Source: Acidimicrobiales bacterium (GTDB taxonomy: Bacteria > Actinomycetota > Acidimicrobiia > Acidimicrobiales > CADCSY01). Taken from it: 5,688 nucleotides of DNA. Numbering within the stretch: the first letter of the stretch is position 1; each line of letters begins with the position of its first letter. The notes under the pieces were generated by a model. That model did not search any database and was not told where the DNA came from. It worked only from the letters and a program-made list of their open reading frames with translations. Made by a program: the position numbers and the translations under genes. Of this stretch, positions 1 to 4,466 are shown piece by piece. The DNA is taken from positions 1 to 5,688 of the forward strand of contig JAUJLZ010000146.1 in the NCBI GenBank assembly GCA_030447125.1, in the 5' to 3' direction.

Positions 1-528
1 GTAGCAGATCCGCCCTTCGGAGGACTGCACGACGGCTTCGACGGCGGCGACCAGGAGGGCGTGGAGGACCCGGAAGTGGTCGACGTCGGGATCGGCGGCG
101 TCCGTGGCGTCGGGAGCGGCACCAGCGGAGTCGTCGTCGACATCGGCCAGCGACGCCAGCTCGGCGTCCCAGTCGGTGGTTTCGGCCGCCACTTTGAGCC
201 GCATGGATGGAGCCTGGAGCAAGGCCCGCTGGAGATCCTGGACGATGGTCACAACCACGTCGGTGGTGGTCCGCACCCCTGGGGTCGACAGCAGGTGCAG
301 GGCTTGGAGCTTGCGCATGGCCATGGCGGCCACGAGTTGAGGGTCACCCAGCTCGGCGACGGCGGAATCGACCTCGGCCAAGTCGAGCGTCACCCGGTCG
401 GGGACATCGAACCACTCCCGCAGCATGGCGAACATCTCGGTGGTGACCGAGTGCAGGGCGAGCAGCTCGTCGGGCTTGGAGACGGTGGCCAGGCCAGCGC
501 CTTCCTCGGGCTCGGGCTGATCACCCAT
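1..528 (-). CDS. Acidic hypothetical protein, downstream partner of the STAS gene (3' end cut by window)
   Basis: An open frame runs from an ATG at 526-528 to the left edge with no stop, giving 176 residues of an incomplete protein. The start is well supported: GAGGAGG lies 5 bases upstream (534-540) and the gene begins 17 bases after the STAS stop codon, so the two are probably co-transcribed. I do not recognise the family. Residues 1-20 are Glu/Pro-rich. Residues 21-110 look mainly helical and amphipathic, with regular Leu/Val/Ala spacing and few charged clusters. Residues 120-150 form a strongly acidic Asp/Ala linker that includes DVDDDS. Residues 151-170 (HFRVLHALLVAAVEAVVQSS) are hydrophobic and helical, either a second domain or a helical packing surface. 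There is no signal peptide or clear membrane segment, so it is probably cytoplasmic. By position it could belong to the partner-switching pathway of its neighbour, but no kinase or phosphatase motif is visible in this part. The existence of the gene is fairly sure; its function is unknown. Confidence 0.8.
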   Translation of the reverse strand, partial: MGDQPEPEEGAGLATVSKPDELLALHSVTTEMFAMLREWFDVPDRVTLDLAEVDSAVAELGDPQLVAAMAMRKLQALHLLSTPGVRTTTDVVVTIVQDLQRALLQAPSMRLKVAAETTDWDAELASLADVDDDSAGAAPDATDAADPDVDHFRVLHALLVAAVEAVVQSSEGRICY

Positions 529-533
529 GCCGA

Positions 534-540
534 CCTCCTC
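534..540 (-). promoter_or_regulatory. Ribosome binding site of the acidic hypothetical gene
   Basis: On the minus strand this reads GAGGAGG, 5 bases before the ATG at 526-528 and inside the 17-base gap after the STAS stop (TAA, 546-548). Its strength and spacing decide the start of the downstream gene and argue for independent initiation rather than stop/start coupling. Confidence 0.7.
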
Positions 541-545
541 GGTCC

Positions 546-890
546 TTAGGTGACTGCTCCCGCCACCGCTTGGTCGACGCTGTCGTGGATGGAGAACACC
601 TTGGTGAGTCCCGTCACCTCGAACACCTTGCGGATGCGGGGTTGGTTGCAGATGAGCTGGAGGTCGCCCCCGCTGGAGCGCACACGCTTGAGCGCACCGA
701 CGAGGACACCGAGGCCGGTGGAGTCGAGGAAGTCGACGCCGTCGAGGTCGACCACGATGCGGTTGTCGCCCTGGGCCACCAGGCCGTGCAGCTGTTCACG
801 CATCCGGGGGACGGTGGCCACGTCGACCTCGCCTGATACGGCGAGAACCGAGTACCCGTCACGCTCCGACAGATCGAGCCCGAGATCCAT
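546..890 (-). CDS. STAS-domain anti-sigma factor antagonist (SpoIIAA/RsbV-like)
   Basis: A 114-residue, single-domain protein of the usual size for this family. Such cytoplasmic proteins bind an anti-sigma serine kinase (SpoIIAB/RsbW type) when unphosphorylated and so release a sigma factor; kinase phosphorylation of one serine switches them off. What is seen: an N-terminal strand segment with [10 protein letters not shown] (residues 19-28), the core strand [20 protein letters not shown] (44-63), and the phosphorylation motif D56-S57-T58-G59-L60, matching Ser58 of SpoIIAA. It then continues through [19 protein letters not shown], the usual last strand and helix. The ATG at 888-890 has GGAGG 10 bases upstream. 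The acidic hypothetical gene follows 17 bases later. No kinase, phosphatase or sigma gene is in view, so the partner must lie outside the window or at another locus. The family assignment is firm; which sigma factor it controls cannot be told. Confidence 0.95.
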   Translation of the reverse strand: MDLGLDLSERDGYSVLAVSGEVDVATVPRMREQLHGLVAQGDNRIVVDLDGVDFLDSTGLGVLVGALKRVRSSGGDLQLICNQPRIRKVFEVTGLTKVFSIHDSVDQAVAGAVT

Positions 891-900
891 TCGCTGTAAT

Positions 901-905
901 CCTCC
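901..905 (-). promoter_or_regulatory. Ribosome binding site of the STAS gene
   Basis: The minus strand reads GGAGG, 10 bases before the ATG at 888-890. The spacing is a little long, but no other purine-rich site or in-frame start competes with it. Confidence 0.55.
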
Positions 906-964
906 ACGATTGGCAGCCGCGCACAGACTACCGGCTCCGCCCGCGAGTCCCTCCCGAGGAGATG

Positions 965-979
965 GCCGACGCTGTCGGC
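965..979 (-). terminator. Candidate hairpin terminator after the surface-protein gene
   Basis: A perfect 6-bp inverted repeat, GCCGAC-AGC-GTCGGC on the minus strand, begins 11 bases after the TAG stop of the fibronectin-domain gene (990-992). No T tract follows it, so it is not a classical rho-independent terminator. U-less hairpins are often proposed as terminators in high-GC actinobacteria. It lies in the 99-base gap before the STAS gene, which must also hold any separate promoter for that gene; I could not identify one. The stem is seen; its function is inferred. Confidence 0.35.
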
Positions 980-989
980 AAGCGACGGG

Positions 990-2138
990 CTAGCGGGGGA
1001 CGATGGGGATGTCGCTCTCGCCCGCCCGCCTTGAGAGCAGGAAGAGGTGCATCGCCCCCACGAGGAGGGCGAGGCCGCCGGCCACAGGAACGAGCGTCGC
1101 CCGTCGCTGCTCAGCGTCGGACAGATCGTCATCGAACTCGGCCAGCACGGCGGCGTCCTCCGGCGGCTCCGGCGAGGTGGTCGTGGTCTGGCTGGGATCG
1201 AAGGGGAGGGTCTCTTCGAAGATGTTGGAGGTGGTGCGGGTCTGCGATGGCGCCCTCGATCCACGGTCGGGAGAGCCGCCCGCTCGGTTGGATCGGTTCC
1301 CCGCACCCGAGCTCCGGTTGGCGGGATCGGACCTGCTCTGGTTGGGAGGCGGGACGTCGGGCCCGGTCGGCTCGGGCACATCGGGCCCCGACGCCACCGA
1401 CCGCGACGGCTCGCTTTCGATCTTGCTGCCCGGCGCCGCCCCCTCGCGCACCGCTATGACCCGGTAGCGATGCTCCTCGCCGATGTCGGGGTCGGTGAAG
1501 CTCGTCTCGGTCACCACCTCGTCACCGATGCGGCTGAAGCCGTCCCGCCCCGGTGGGTTGCGCTCCACCCGGTAGCCGATCAGATCAGGTTCAGGGTTGG
1601 GCGCCCAGGTGAGGCGCACCTCCCTGGTGCCGGGGTCGTAGGTGGCTTCCAGGCCCTCCACCTCAGCCGGCGGGATGGCCGTGGAGAACCTCACCGTGTC
1701 TTCGACCACGTCTGAGGTGCTGCCCACGTTGCCGGCTAGACCGACGGGGCCCTGGGTCTCGAAAGGCACCTTTGCCGTGATGTCGTAGATCCGGTTGCAG
1801 GGGAAGTCCACATCGAGCGCGAAGTCCTGGGACGCGCTACCGCCGTTGAAGGGCTGCACTGCCTGATCGCCGAGATCCACGAAACAGGGGTCTTCGGGGT
1901 CGCTCGACGGGGTCTGAGGAACGAGTTCGAACTCCACCTCCTCAACGCTGTGCTGATCCCCGCCAGGGGTAACCGTGGCCGTGAGCAGACCTTGCTCCTC
2001 CAGGGTGCTCTCGTCGTTGGTCGGCCTGGTCCACTCGACGGCGGGGTCGGGGTCCGCCGACCGCGCCGCCGAAGGGACGGCGAGCAGGGCGAGCACGCCG
2101 GCGGCAGCCGCGGCCGAGAGGCGGCGAGCGGTGGTCAT
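990..2138 (-). CDS. Secreted, membrane-anchored fibronectin type III protein
   Basis: A 382-residue surface protein. Residues 1-28 are a Sec signal peptide: an RR-containing n-region, an Ala/Leu/Val core, and a likely cleavage after SAA or RSA. Residues 30-150 form an unassigned extracellular, probably beta-rich domain with only two cysteines, C85 and C114, a plausible disulfide pair. Residues 155-248 match fibronectin type III: the VEGL opening, VRLTWAPNPEPDLIGYRVER, and a YRVIAV strand. Residues 250-345 are a Pro/Ser/Asn/Arg/Thr-rich disordered spacer, ending in an acidic stretch. Residues 348-368 are one transmembrane helix, followed by SRR and a 12-residue cytoplasmic tail. The hydrophobic-plus-basic C-terminus resembles a sortase sorting signal, but there is no LPXTG or LAXTG before it. 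The ATG overlaps the sortase stop in an ATGA, so the two are co-translated. It may be an adhesin, a pilus-associated protein or a scaffold near the sortase. Domain calls are sound; the role is inference. Confidence 0.88.
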   Translation of the reverse strand: MTTARRLSAAAAAGVLALLAVPSAARSADPDPAVEWTRPTNDESTLEEQGLLTATVTPGGDQHSVEEVEFELVPQTPSSDPEDPCFVDLGDQAVQPFNGGSASQDFALDVDFPCNRIYDITAKVPFETQGPVGLAGNVGSTSDVVEDTVRFSTAIPPAEVEGLEATYDPGTREVRLTWAPNPEPDLIGYRVERNPPGRDGFSRIGDEVVTETSFTDPDIGEEHRYRVIAVREGAAPGSKIESEPSRSVASGPDVPEPTGPDVPPPNQSRSDPANRSSGAGNRSNRAGGSPDRGSRAPSQTRTTSNIFEETLPFDPSQTTTTSPEPPEDAAVLAEFDDDLSDAEQRRATLVPVAGGLALLVGAMHLFLLSRRAGESDIPIVPR

Positions 2139-2731
2139 GCCGAGGCAGCCGGCCCCTCGAGGTCGGCCTGGATGATGAGCCGCTGGGCCGCAGAGTTCTT
2201 GGGGTGGCAGGTGGTGAGGGTCAGTGTGCCGGTGGAGGTGCCGTCGAGCACCGAGAAGTCGGCGGGCCCGACGATGAAGGGGGCCTTGTTGACCGAGTAG
2301 GTGCAGGTGCCCACCGGGGTCTGGAGGATGATCTTGTCCCCGGGGTTCATCAGGTCGAGGTTGTGGAAGGGACGGCCGTAGGTGGTGCGGTGGCCGGCGA
2401 TGGCCACGTTGCCGACCTCACAGGGCAGCGGTGACTCGGGGTAGTGGCCGGCCCCGGCTCGCAGGGCCCCGGGCGAGGTGCCCTCGACCACGACCACGTC
2501 GACGTCGAGCGAGGGGATCATCAGCCGGGTGAGGCTGTCACCCTCGGCCACCTCGCCGGCCCGGTAGGCCTGCTCCAGCTCGGGGCTGGTGAGCTGGGTG
2601 TCGAGCTCCCCTTGGACACGGTCCTGGTAGAGGTTGGTGTAAAAGGGGTACCCAAGGACACCGACCGCGGCCAGCAGCATGACTCCGGCCAAGCCGGAGA
2701 GCATCCGGCGGGCCCAGCGCTGGCCTAGCAC
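2135..2731 (-). CDS. Class E-like sortase (transpeptidase)
   Basis: A 198-residue sortase, which would cut a sorting motif (LAXTG is known for class E) in exported proteins and join the product to the cell wall or to another protein. Residues 10-29 are a membrane anchor, with the catalytic domain outside. Seen in order: LMIPSLDVDVVVVEG (70-84), GHYPES (95-100), AGHRTTYGRPF with catalytic H114, LTLTTCHP with nucleophile C175, and AQRLII with R184. Two further cysteines, C104 and C143, lie outside the active site. The start used is GTG 2729-2731, which lacks a Shine-Dalgarno but overlaps the stop of a 17-codon upstream ORF that has one. A one-base insertion in the eight-C run of that ORF would instead give a 214-residue protein starting at ATG 2776-2778. 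ATG 2702-2704 (residue 10) is a shorter option. The stop overlaps the next gene in an ATGA. The sortase family is certain, the class likely, the N-terminus open. Confidence 0.92.
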   Translation of the reverse strand: MLGQRWARRMLSGLAGVMLLAAVGVLGYPFYTNLYQDRVQGELDTQLTSPELEQAYRAGEVAEGDSLTRLMIPSLDVDVVVVEGTSPGALRAGAGHYPESPLPCEVGNVAIAGHRTTYGRPFHNLDLMNPGDKIILQTPVGTCTYSVNKAPFIVGPADFSVLDGTSTGTLTLTTCHPKNSAAQRLIIQADLEGPAASA

Positions 2732-2778
2732 GACAGGAAACCGCAGGTCGGGGCGAAGGGGGGGGACATCGGGTTCAT
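2725..2778 (-). other. 17-codon upstream ORF overlapping the sortase start (leader peptide or frame-shifted N-terminus)
   Basis: ATG 2776-2778 opens a short frame encoding MNPMSPPFAPTCGFLSC and stops at TAG 2725-2727. GGAG (2784-2787) sits 5 bases before the ATG, the best ribosome binding site near the sortase. The stop overlaps the sortase start as GTGCTAG, close enough for re-initiation by a terminating ribosome, much like the GTGA/ATGA junctions elsewhere in this cluster. The codons are strongly GC-ending (16 of 17 before the stop). A run of eight C (2758-2765 on the plus strand as G) lies inside it, and one extra base there would fuse it in frame to the sortase. I cannot tell a true leader peptide from a sequencing or biological frameshift. 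Confidence 0.4.
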
Positions 2779-2783
2779 GGTTT

Positions 2784-2787
2784 CTCC
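2784..2787 (-). promoter_or_regulatory. Shine-Dalgarno upstream of the sortase leader ORF
   Basis: The minus strand reads GGAG, 5 bases before ATG 2776-2778. It is the only well-placed ribosome binding site ahead of the sortase and is the main reason to suspect that translation enters here rather than directly at GTG 2729-2731. Confidence 0.55.
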
Positions 2788-2799
2788 AAGGCTACTGAT

Positions 2800-2818
2800 G
2801 CCCGAGTGGGAGTCGGGC
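2800..2818 (-). repeat. Perfect 6-bp inverted repeat in the sortase leader
   Basis: The minus strand reads GCCCGA-CTCCCAC-TCGGGC, a perfect 6-bp stem with a 7-base loop. It ends 13 bases before the GGAG ribosome binding site of the short leader ORF. It could be a protein binding site, a stem modulating initiation, or a weak terminator; no T tract follows it. Confidence 0.4.
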
Positions 2819-2934
2819 GCGACCACTGCTCTTCGTCGGCAGACGGGCACCGATGCTGTAGGGCGGGAAGCGGCGGGACCCGTTTTTCTTCCTTTGGCCG
2901 TTGGACGCGCCACCGGCCTGATTGTGACGCCGAC

Positions 2935-2959
2935 CCGAGGTGGTCGAACCGCCACTCGG
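2935..2959 (-). terminator. Candidate imperfect hairpin terminator after tadE
   Basis: Eleven bases after the tadE TAG (2971-2973) the minus strand can fold CCGAGTGG against CCACCTCGG, an 8-bp stem with one bulged C and an 8-base loop. There is no T tract. Its place at the end of the tad genes suggests a boundary or attenuator between the pilus genes and the sortase pair, but the fold is only moderately strong for DNA of this GC content. Confidence 0.3.
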
Positions 2960-2970
2960 CGCGACAGATC

Positions 2971-3372
2971 CTACCGTTCGACCCTCATGGAGGCGTCACC
3001 GGAGAGGGCGACGTCGCCGACCAGGGATCCGACCAGGGGGACGTGGGTGGCGGATGCGTAGCGGATGTCCACCCGCACCCGGCTCCCGGGGCGACCCCGC
3101 CCCGAGACCTCGACCTCCAGGCGGGTGGGATCGAGGGGGCCACCGGCCATGGCTGCTCGCTCGGCAACCCCGGGGTCGGCGCTGACCGCCACCTCCCGGG
3201 CCGCCTCCCGGGCGGCGTGGATCACCAGCACCTGGTCACGCACCACCAGGGCGACCTGCACGAGCACGAGCGCCAGCAAAACGACGAGGGGAAGGACCAG
3301 GGCCAGCTCCACGGCGGCCTGGCCCTGGTCACCCCTCCCCCGCTGGTGGCACCCGCAGGTGCCCCGGCTCAC
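2971..3372 (-). CDS. tadE: TadE-like pseudopilin
   Basis: A 133-residue protein of the TadE family, minor pilin-like components of Flp/Tad systems that are processed by the prepilin peptidase and help pilus assembly. A short basic N-terminus leads to G17-QAAVEL, a pilin-type cleavage site with Glu at mature position 5 (E22). A hydrophobic helix follows (about 23-45, rich in Leu and Val). HAAREAAREVAVSADP (residues 52-67) is the usual conserved TadE segment after the membrane helix. A short extracytoplasmic beta-rich domain ends in SMRVER. The GTG start at 3370-3372 overlaps the prepilin TGA as GTGA; no Shine-Dalgarno precedes it, so translation is probably coupled. The frame stays open far upstream, but that part lies antisense-like over the pilin and tadC and is not protein-like. 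There is no second TadE/TadG gene after it, where mycobacterial-type loci have further small genes; a sortase follows instead. Confidence 0.9.
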   Translation of the reverse strand: MSRGTCGCHQRGRGDQGQAAVELALVLPLVVLLALVLVQVALVVRDQVLVIHAAREAAREVAVSADPGVAERAAMAGGPLDPTRLEVEVSGRGRPGSRVRVDIRYASATHVPLVGSLVGDVALSGDASMRVER

Positions 3373-3602
3373 GACTTCATGCTGGCGATCCTGTCGAAGA
3401 TCGAATCGAGCAGGCCCCCCACCTTGTCGGTGTTCTTGGCCCACAGGGTGATGATCATGGCGACGGTGGCCGCCCCCAACAGCACCAGGGCGTATTCGGC
3501 CGAGGTCTGGCCCTCCTCGTCGCCCATCTGGGCCAGGCGAGCCTCGACGCGCTGGGTGACGAGCAGGATGGCGACGTGGAGACGAACGGTGATCGGGAGC
3601 AT
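3369..3602 (-). CDS. flp: Flp-type prepilin (DUF4244-like)
   Basis: A 77-residue prepilin, the probable main subunit of the Tad pilus. Its leader of 31 residues carries basic and then acidic residues and ends in GDEEG. Cleavage after G31 would leave Q32-T33-S34-A35-E36-Y37, the Flp signature G/XXXXEY with Glu5 and Tyr6. The mature part of 46 residues has one hydrophobic assembly helix (about 36-54, YALVLLGAATVAMIITLW) and a short charged tail ending in SMKS. This position, right after tadC and before tadE, is where actinobacterial loci keep their DUF4244 Flp-like gene. ATG 3600-3602 has the perfect site AAGGAGG 5 bases upstream. ATG at residue 26 would give a 6-residue leader but lacks a good ribosome binding site. 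The TGA overlaps the tadE GTG. The prepilin peptidase (TadV/CpaA) is not in this window. Naming is by family and position. Confidence 0.92.
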   Translation of the reverse strand: MLPITVRLHVAILLVTQRVEARLAQMGDEEGQTSAEYALVLLGAATVAMIITLWAKNTDKVGGLLDSIFDRIASMKS

Positions 3603-3607
3603 GAGCT

Positions 3608-3614
3608 CCTCCTT
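3608..3614 (-). promoter_or_regulatory. Perfect ribosome binding site of the prepilin gene
   Basis: The minus strand reads AAGGAGG, a full match to the anti-Shine-Dalgarno, 5 bases before the ATG at 3600-3602. It lies in the only gap (30 bases, 3603-3632) within the tad genes, where the other junctions are overlaps. This suggests the pilin is translated more strongly than the machinery genes of the same transcript. Confidence 0.8.
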
Positions 3615-3632
3615 CTTCGGAAGCTGCAGGGT

Positions 3633-4466
3633 TCAAAGGCGCAGCGCCCGGAGGGCGCCGGCGAGCAGTGGCGCCACCGTGAGCAGCGCGAACGCAGGGA
3701 GGGTGCAGAACACCAGGGGGAAGAGGAGCTTCACCGGGACCCGCCGAGCGGCTTCTTCGGCACGCCGGCGCCGGTCGGCCCGCAGCTCGGCGCTGAGGCG
3801 GACGAGCCCGTCGAGCAGGGGGGCGCCGTAGCGGTCGGAGGCGACCAGGGCAGCGATCAGGGGCCGGGCCTCCTCGCCGACCTGGGCGGGGATGTCGTCG
3901 AGAGCGTCGGCCAGACGCCGGCCGAGGGTGGTCTCTTCGATGGCGTGGGCCAACACCGGGGCCAACGGCCCGGGTGCACGCCGGGATACGGCGGCCACGG
4001 CGAGGGGCACGGTGAGCCCGGCGCCCACGGCGAGGACGAAGAGGTCGGTGACCTCGGGCAGGTGGCGGAGAAGCTCGTCTCGGTGCCGGCGGCGACGGCG
4101 GCGCTCGTCGAACGCAGGGAGGGCCCACACCGCGGCTCCGACGGCCGGAACGGCCAGGGGGCTGAGCACCAGTGCGGCGGCCCCGGCGAGGACGGCCCGC
4201 CCCAGTCGCCGGGCCTCGTCTTGCGGGCTTGGTCGATGGGCGAGGCGCAAGAGGACGCCGCCGACAGCAACGGTGAGAGTCGAGCGAGCGGGGCGCAGCG
4301 CCGAGCTGGGGAAGCCCGCGTGCAGCGACCGGACCCGACCACGAGCCGGCGAGGGGGCCAGTCGCCGGGCTGCGGCCACGATCAACCCGACCCAGGCCAC
4401 GGCGATCACGCCGGTGACGAAAGCGCCCAGGCCGGGCACGGCCATGCCGGCCCCCATCTCGGTCAC
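3633..4466 (-). CDS. tadC: TadC, Tad pilus inner-membrane platform protein
   Basis: With the GTG at 4464-4466 the protein is 277 residues and its start overlaps the tadB TGA as GTGA, the same junction type as cpaF/tadB and pilin/tadE. GTG 4494-4496 (10 residues longer) and ATG 4455-4457 are alternatives. TadC pairs with TadB to form the membrane platform on which the CpaF ATPase acts. Membrane segments lie at about 12-32, 92-116 and 246-272. Between the second and third is a cytoplasmic type II secretion F (T2SSF) domain, about 130-245. It opens with a very basic patch (RRRRRRHRDELLRHLPE) and LPEVTDLFVLAVGAGLTVPLAV, and passes ALVASDRYGAPLLDGL. It closes with the conserved RRRAEEAARRVPVKLLFPLVFC before the last helix. 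Length and layout are normal. A 30-base gap and the strong pilin ribosome binding site follow. Confidence 0.93.
   Translation of the reverse strand: MTEMGAGMAVPGLGAFVTGVIAVAWVGLIVAAARRLAPSPARGRVRSLHAGFPSSALRPARSTLTVAVGGVLLRLAHRPSPQDEARRLGRAVLAGAAALVLSPLAVPAVGAAVWALPAFDERRRRRRHRDELLRHLPEVTDLFVLAVGAGLTVPLAVAAVSRRAPGPLAPVLAHAIEETTLGRRLADALDDIPAQVGEEARPLIAALVASDRYGAPLLDGLVRLSAELRADRRRRAEEAARRVPVKLLFPLVFCTLPAFALLTVAPLLAGALRALRL

Larger units (their letters stand above)
2732..2970 (-). promoter_or_regulatory. Gene-free leader between tadE and the sortase, with inverted repeats
   Basis: These 239 bases hold no convincing protein beyond the short leader ORF at the sortase end. Reading on the minus strand, an imperfect hairpin follows the tadE stop (2935-2959). 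Next comes an A-rich patch, AAGAAAAACG (2881-2890), the lowest-GC spot in the window. A long-range 5-bp pairing is possible between 2879-2883 (ACGGG) and 2843-2847 (CCCGT). A perfect 6-bp hairpin (2800-2818) lies 13 bases before the GGAG site. This is the longest non-coding stretch in the window and the likely place for a sortase promoter or 5' regulatory element. I compared it from memory with the c-di-GMP-I riboswitch core and did not find the conserved GACGCAAAGCC-type segment. No named RNA family is claimed. Confidence 0.4.

Noticed and set aside
61..549. Plus-strand open frame of 162 codons
   Set aside because: It is the antisense of the acidic hypothetical gene, has Gly/His/Gln-rich low-complexity sequence and no ribosome binding site. 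The minus frame has a strong ribosome binding site and protein-like composition.
891..989. Promoter for the STAS gene
   Set aside because: A TAGTCT hexamer can be read as a -10 box, but there is no acceptable -35 at normal spacing, so no promoter is called.
1180..1215. LPFDPSQTTTT in the surface protein as a sortase sorting motif
   Set aside because: It begins with LP but lacks the T-G at positions 4-5, and it lies about 37 residues before the membrane helix instead of directly next to it.
614..1381. Minus-strand open frame of 255 codons overlapping the STAS and surface-protein genes
   Set aside because: It is out of frame with both recognised proteins, and its Pro/Ser/Arg-rich sequence is a frame shadow of them.
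2779..2930. Possible c-di-GMP-I (GEMM) riboswitch ahead of the sortase
   Set aside because: Some GGCC and purine-rich segments recall the motif, but the conserved core (GACGCAAAGCC-like segment and receptor loop) is absent by eye. A covariance-model search would settle it.
2779..2955. 76-codon minus-strand frame between tadE and the sortase
   Set aside because: The stretch before ATG 2776-2778 is Arg/Pro/Val-rich with no ribosome binding site at its own start. Only the last 17 codons, which have a good site, are kept as a possible leader ORF.
2806..3831. Long plus-strand open frame (341 codons) across tadE, pilin and part of tadC
   Set aside because: Its translation is rich in Arg, Ser, His and Gly without domain signal, and it lies antisense to three recognisable tad genes. 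Long shadow frames are expected in DNA of this GC content.
3689..4123. A 15-base exact repeat (3689-3703 and 4109-4123) inside tadC
   Set aside because: Both copies encode Leu-Pro-Ala-Phe in the same frame next to membrane helices. Shared codon choice explains it, and no further copies or flanking structure were seen.
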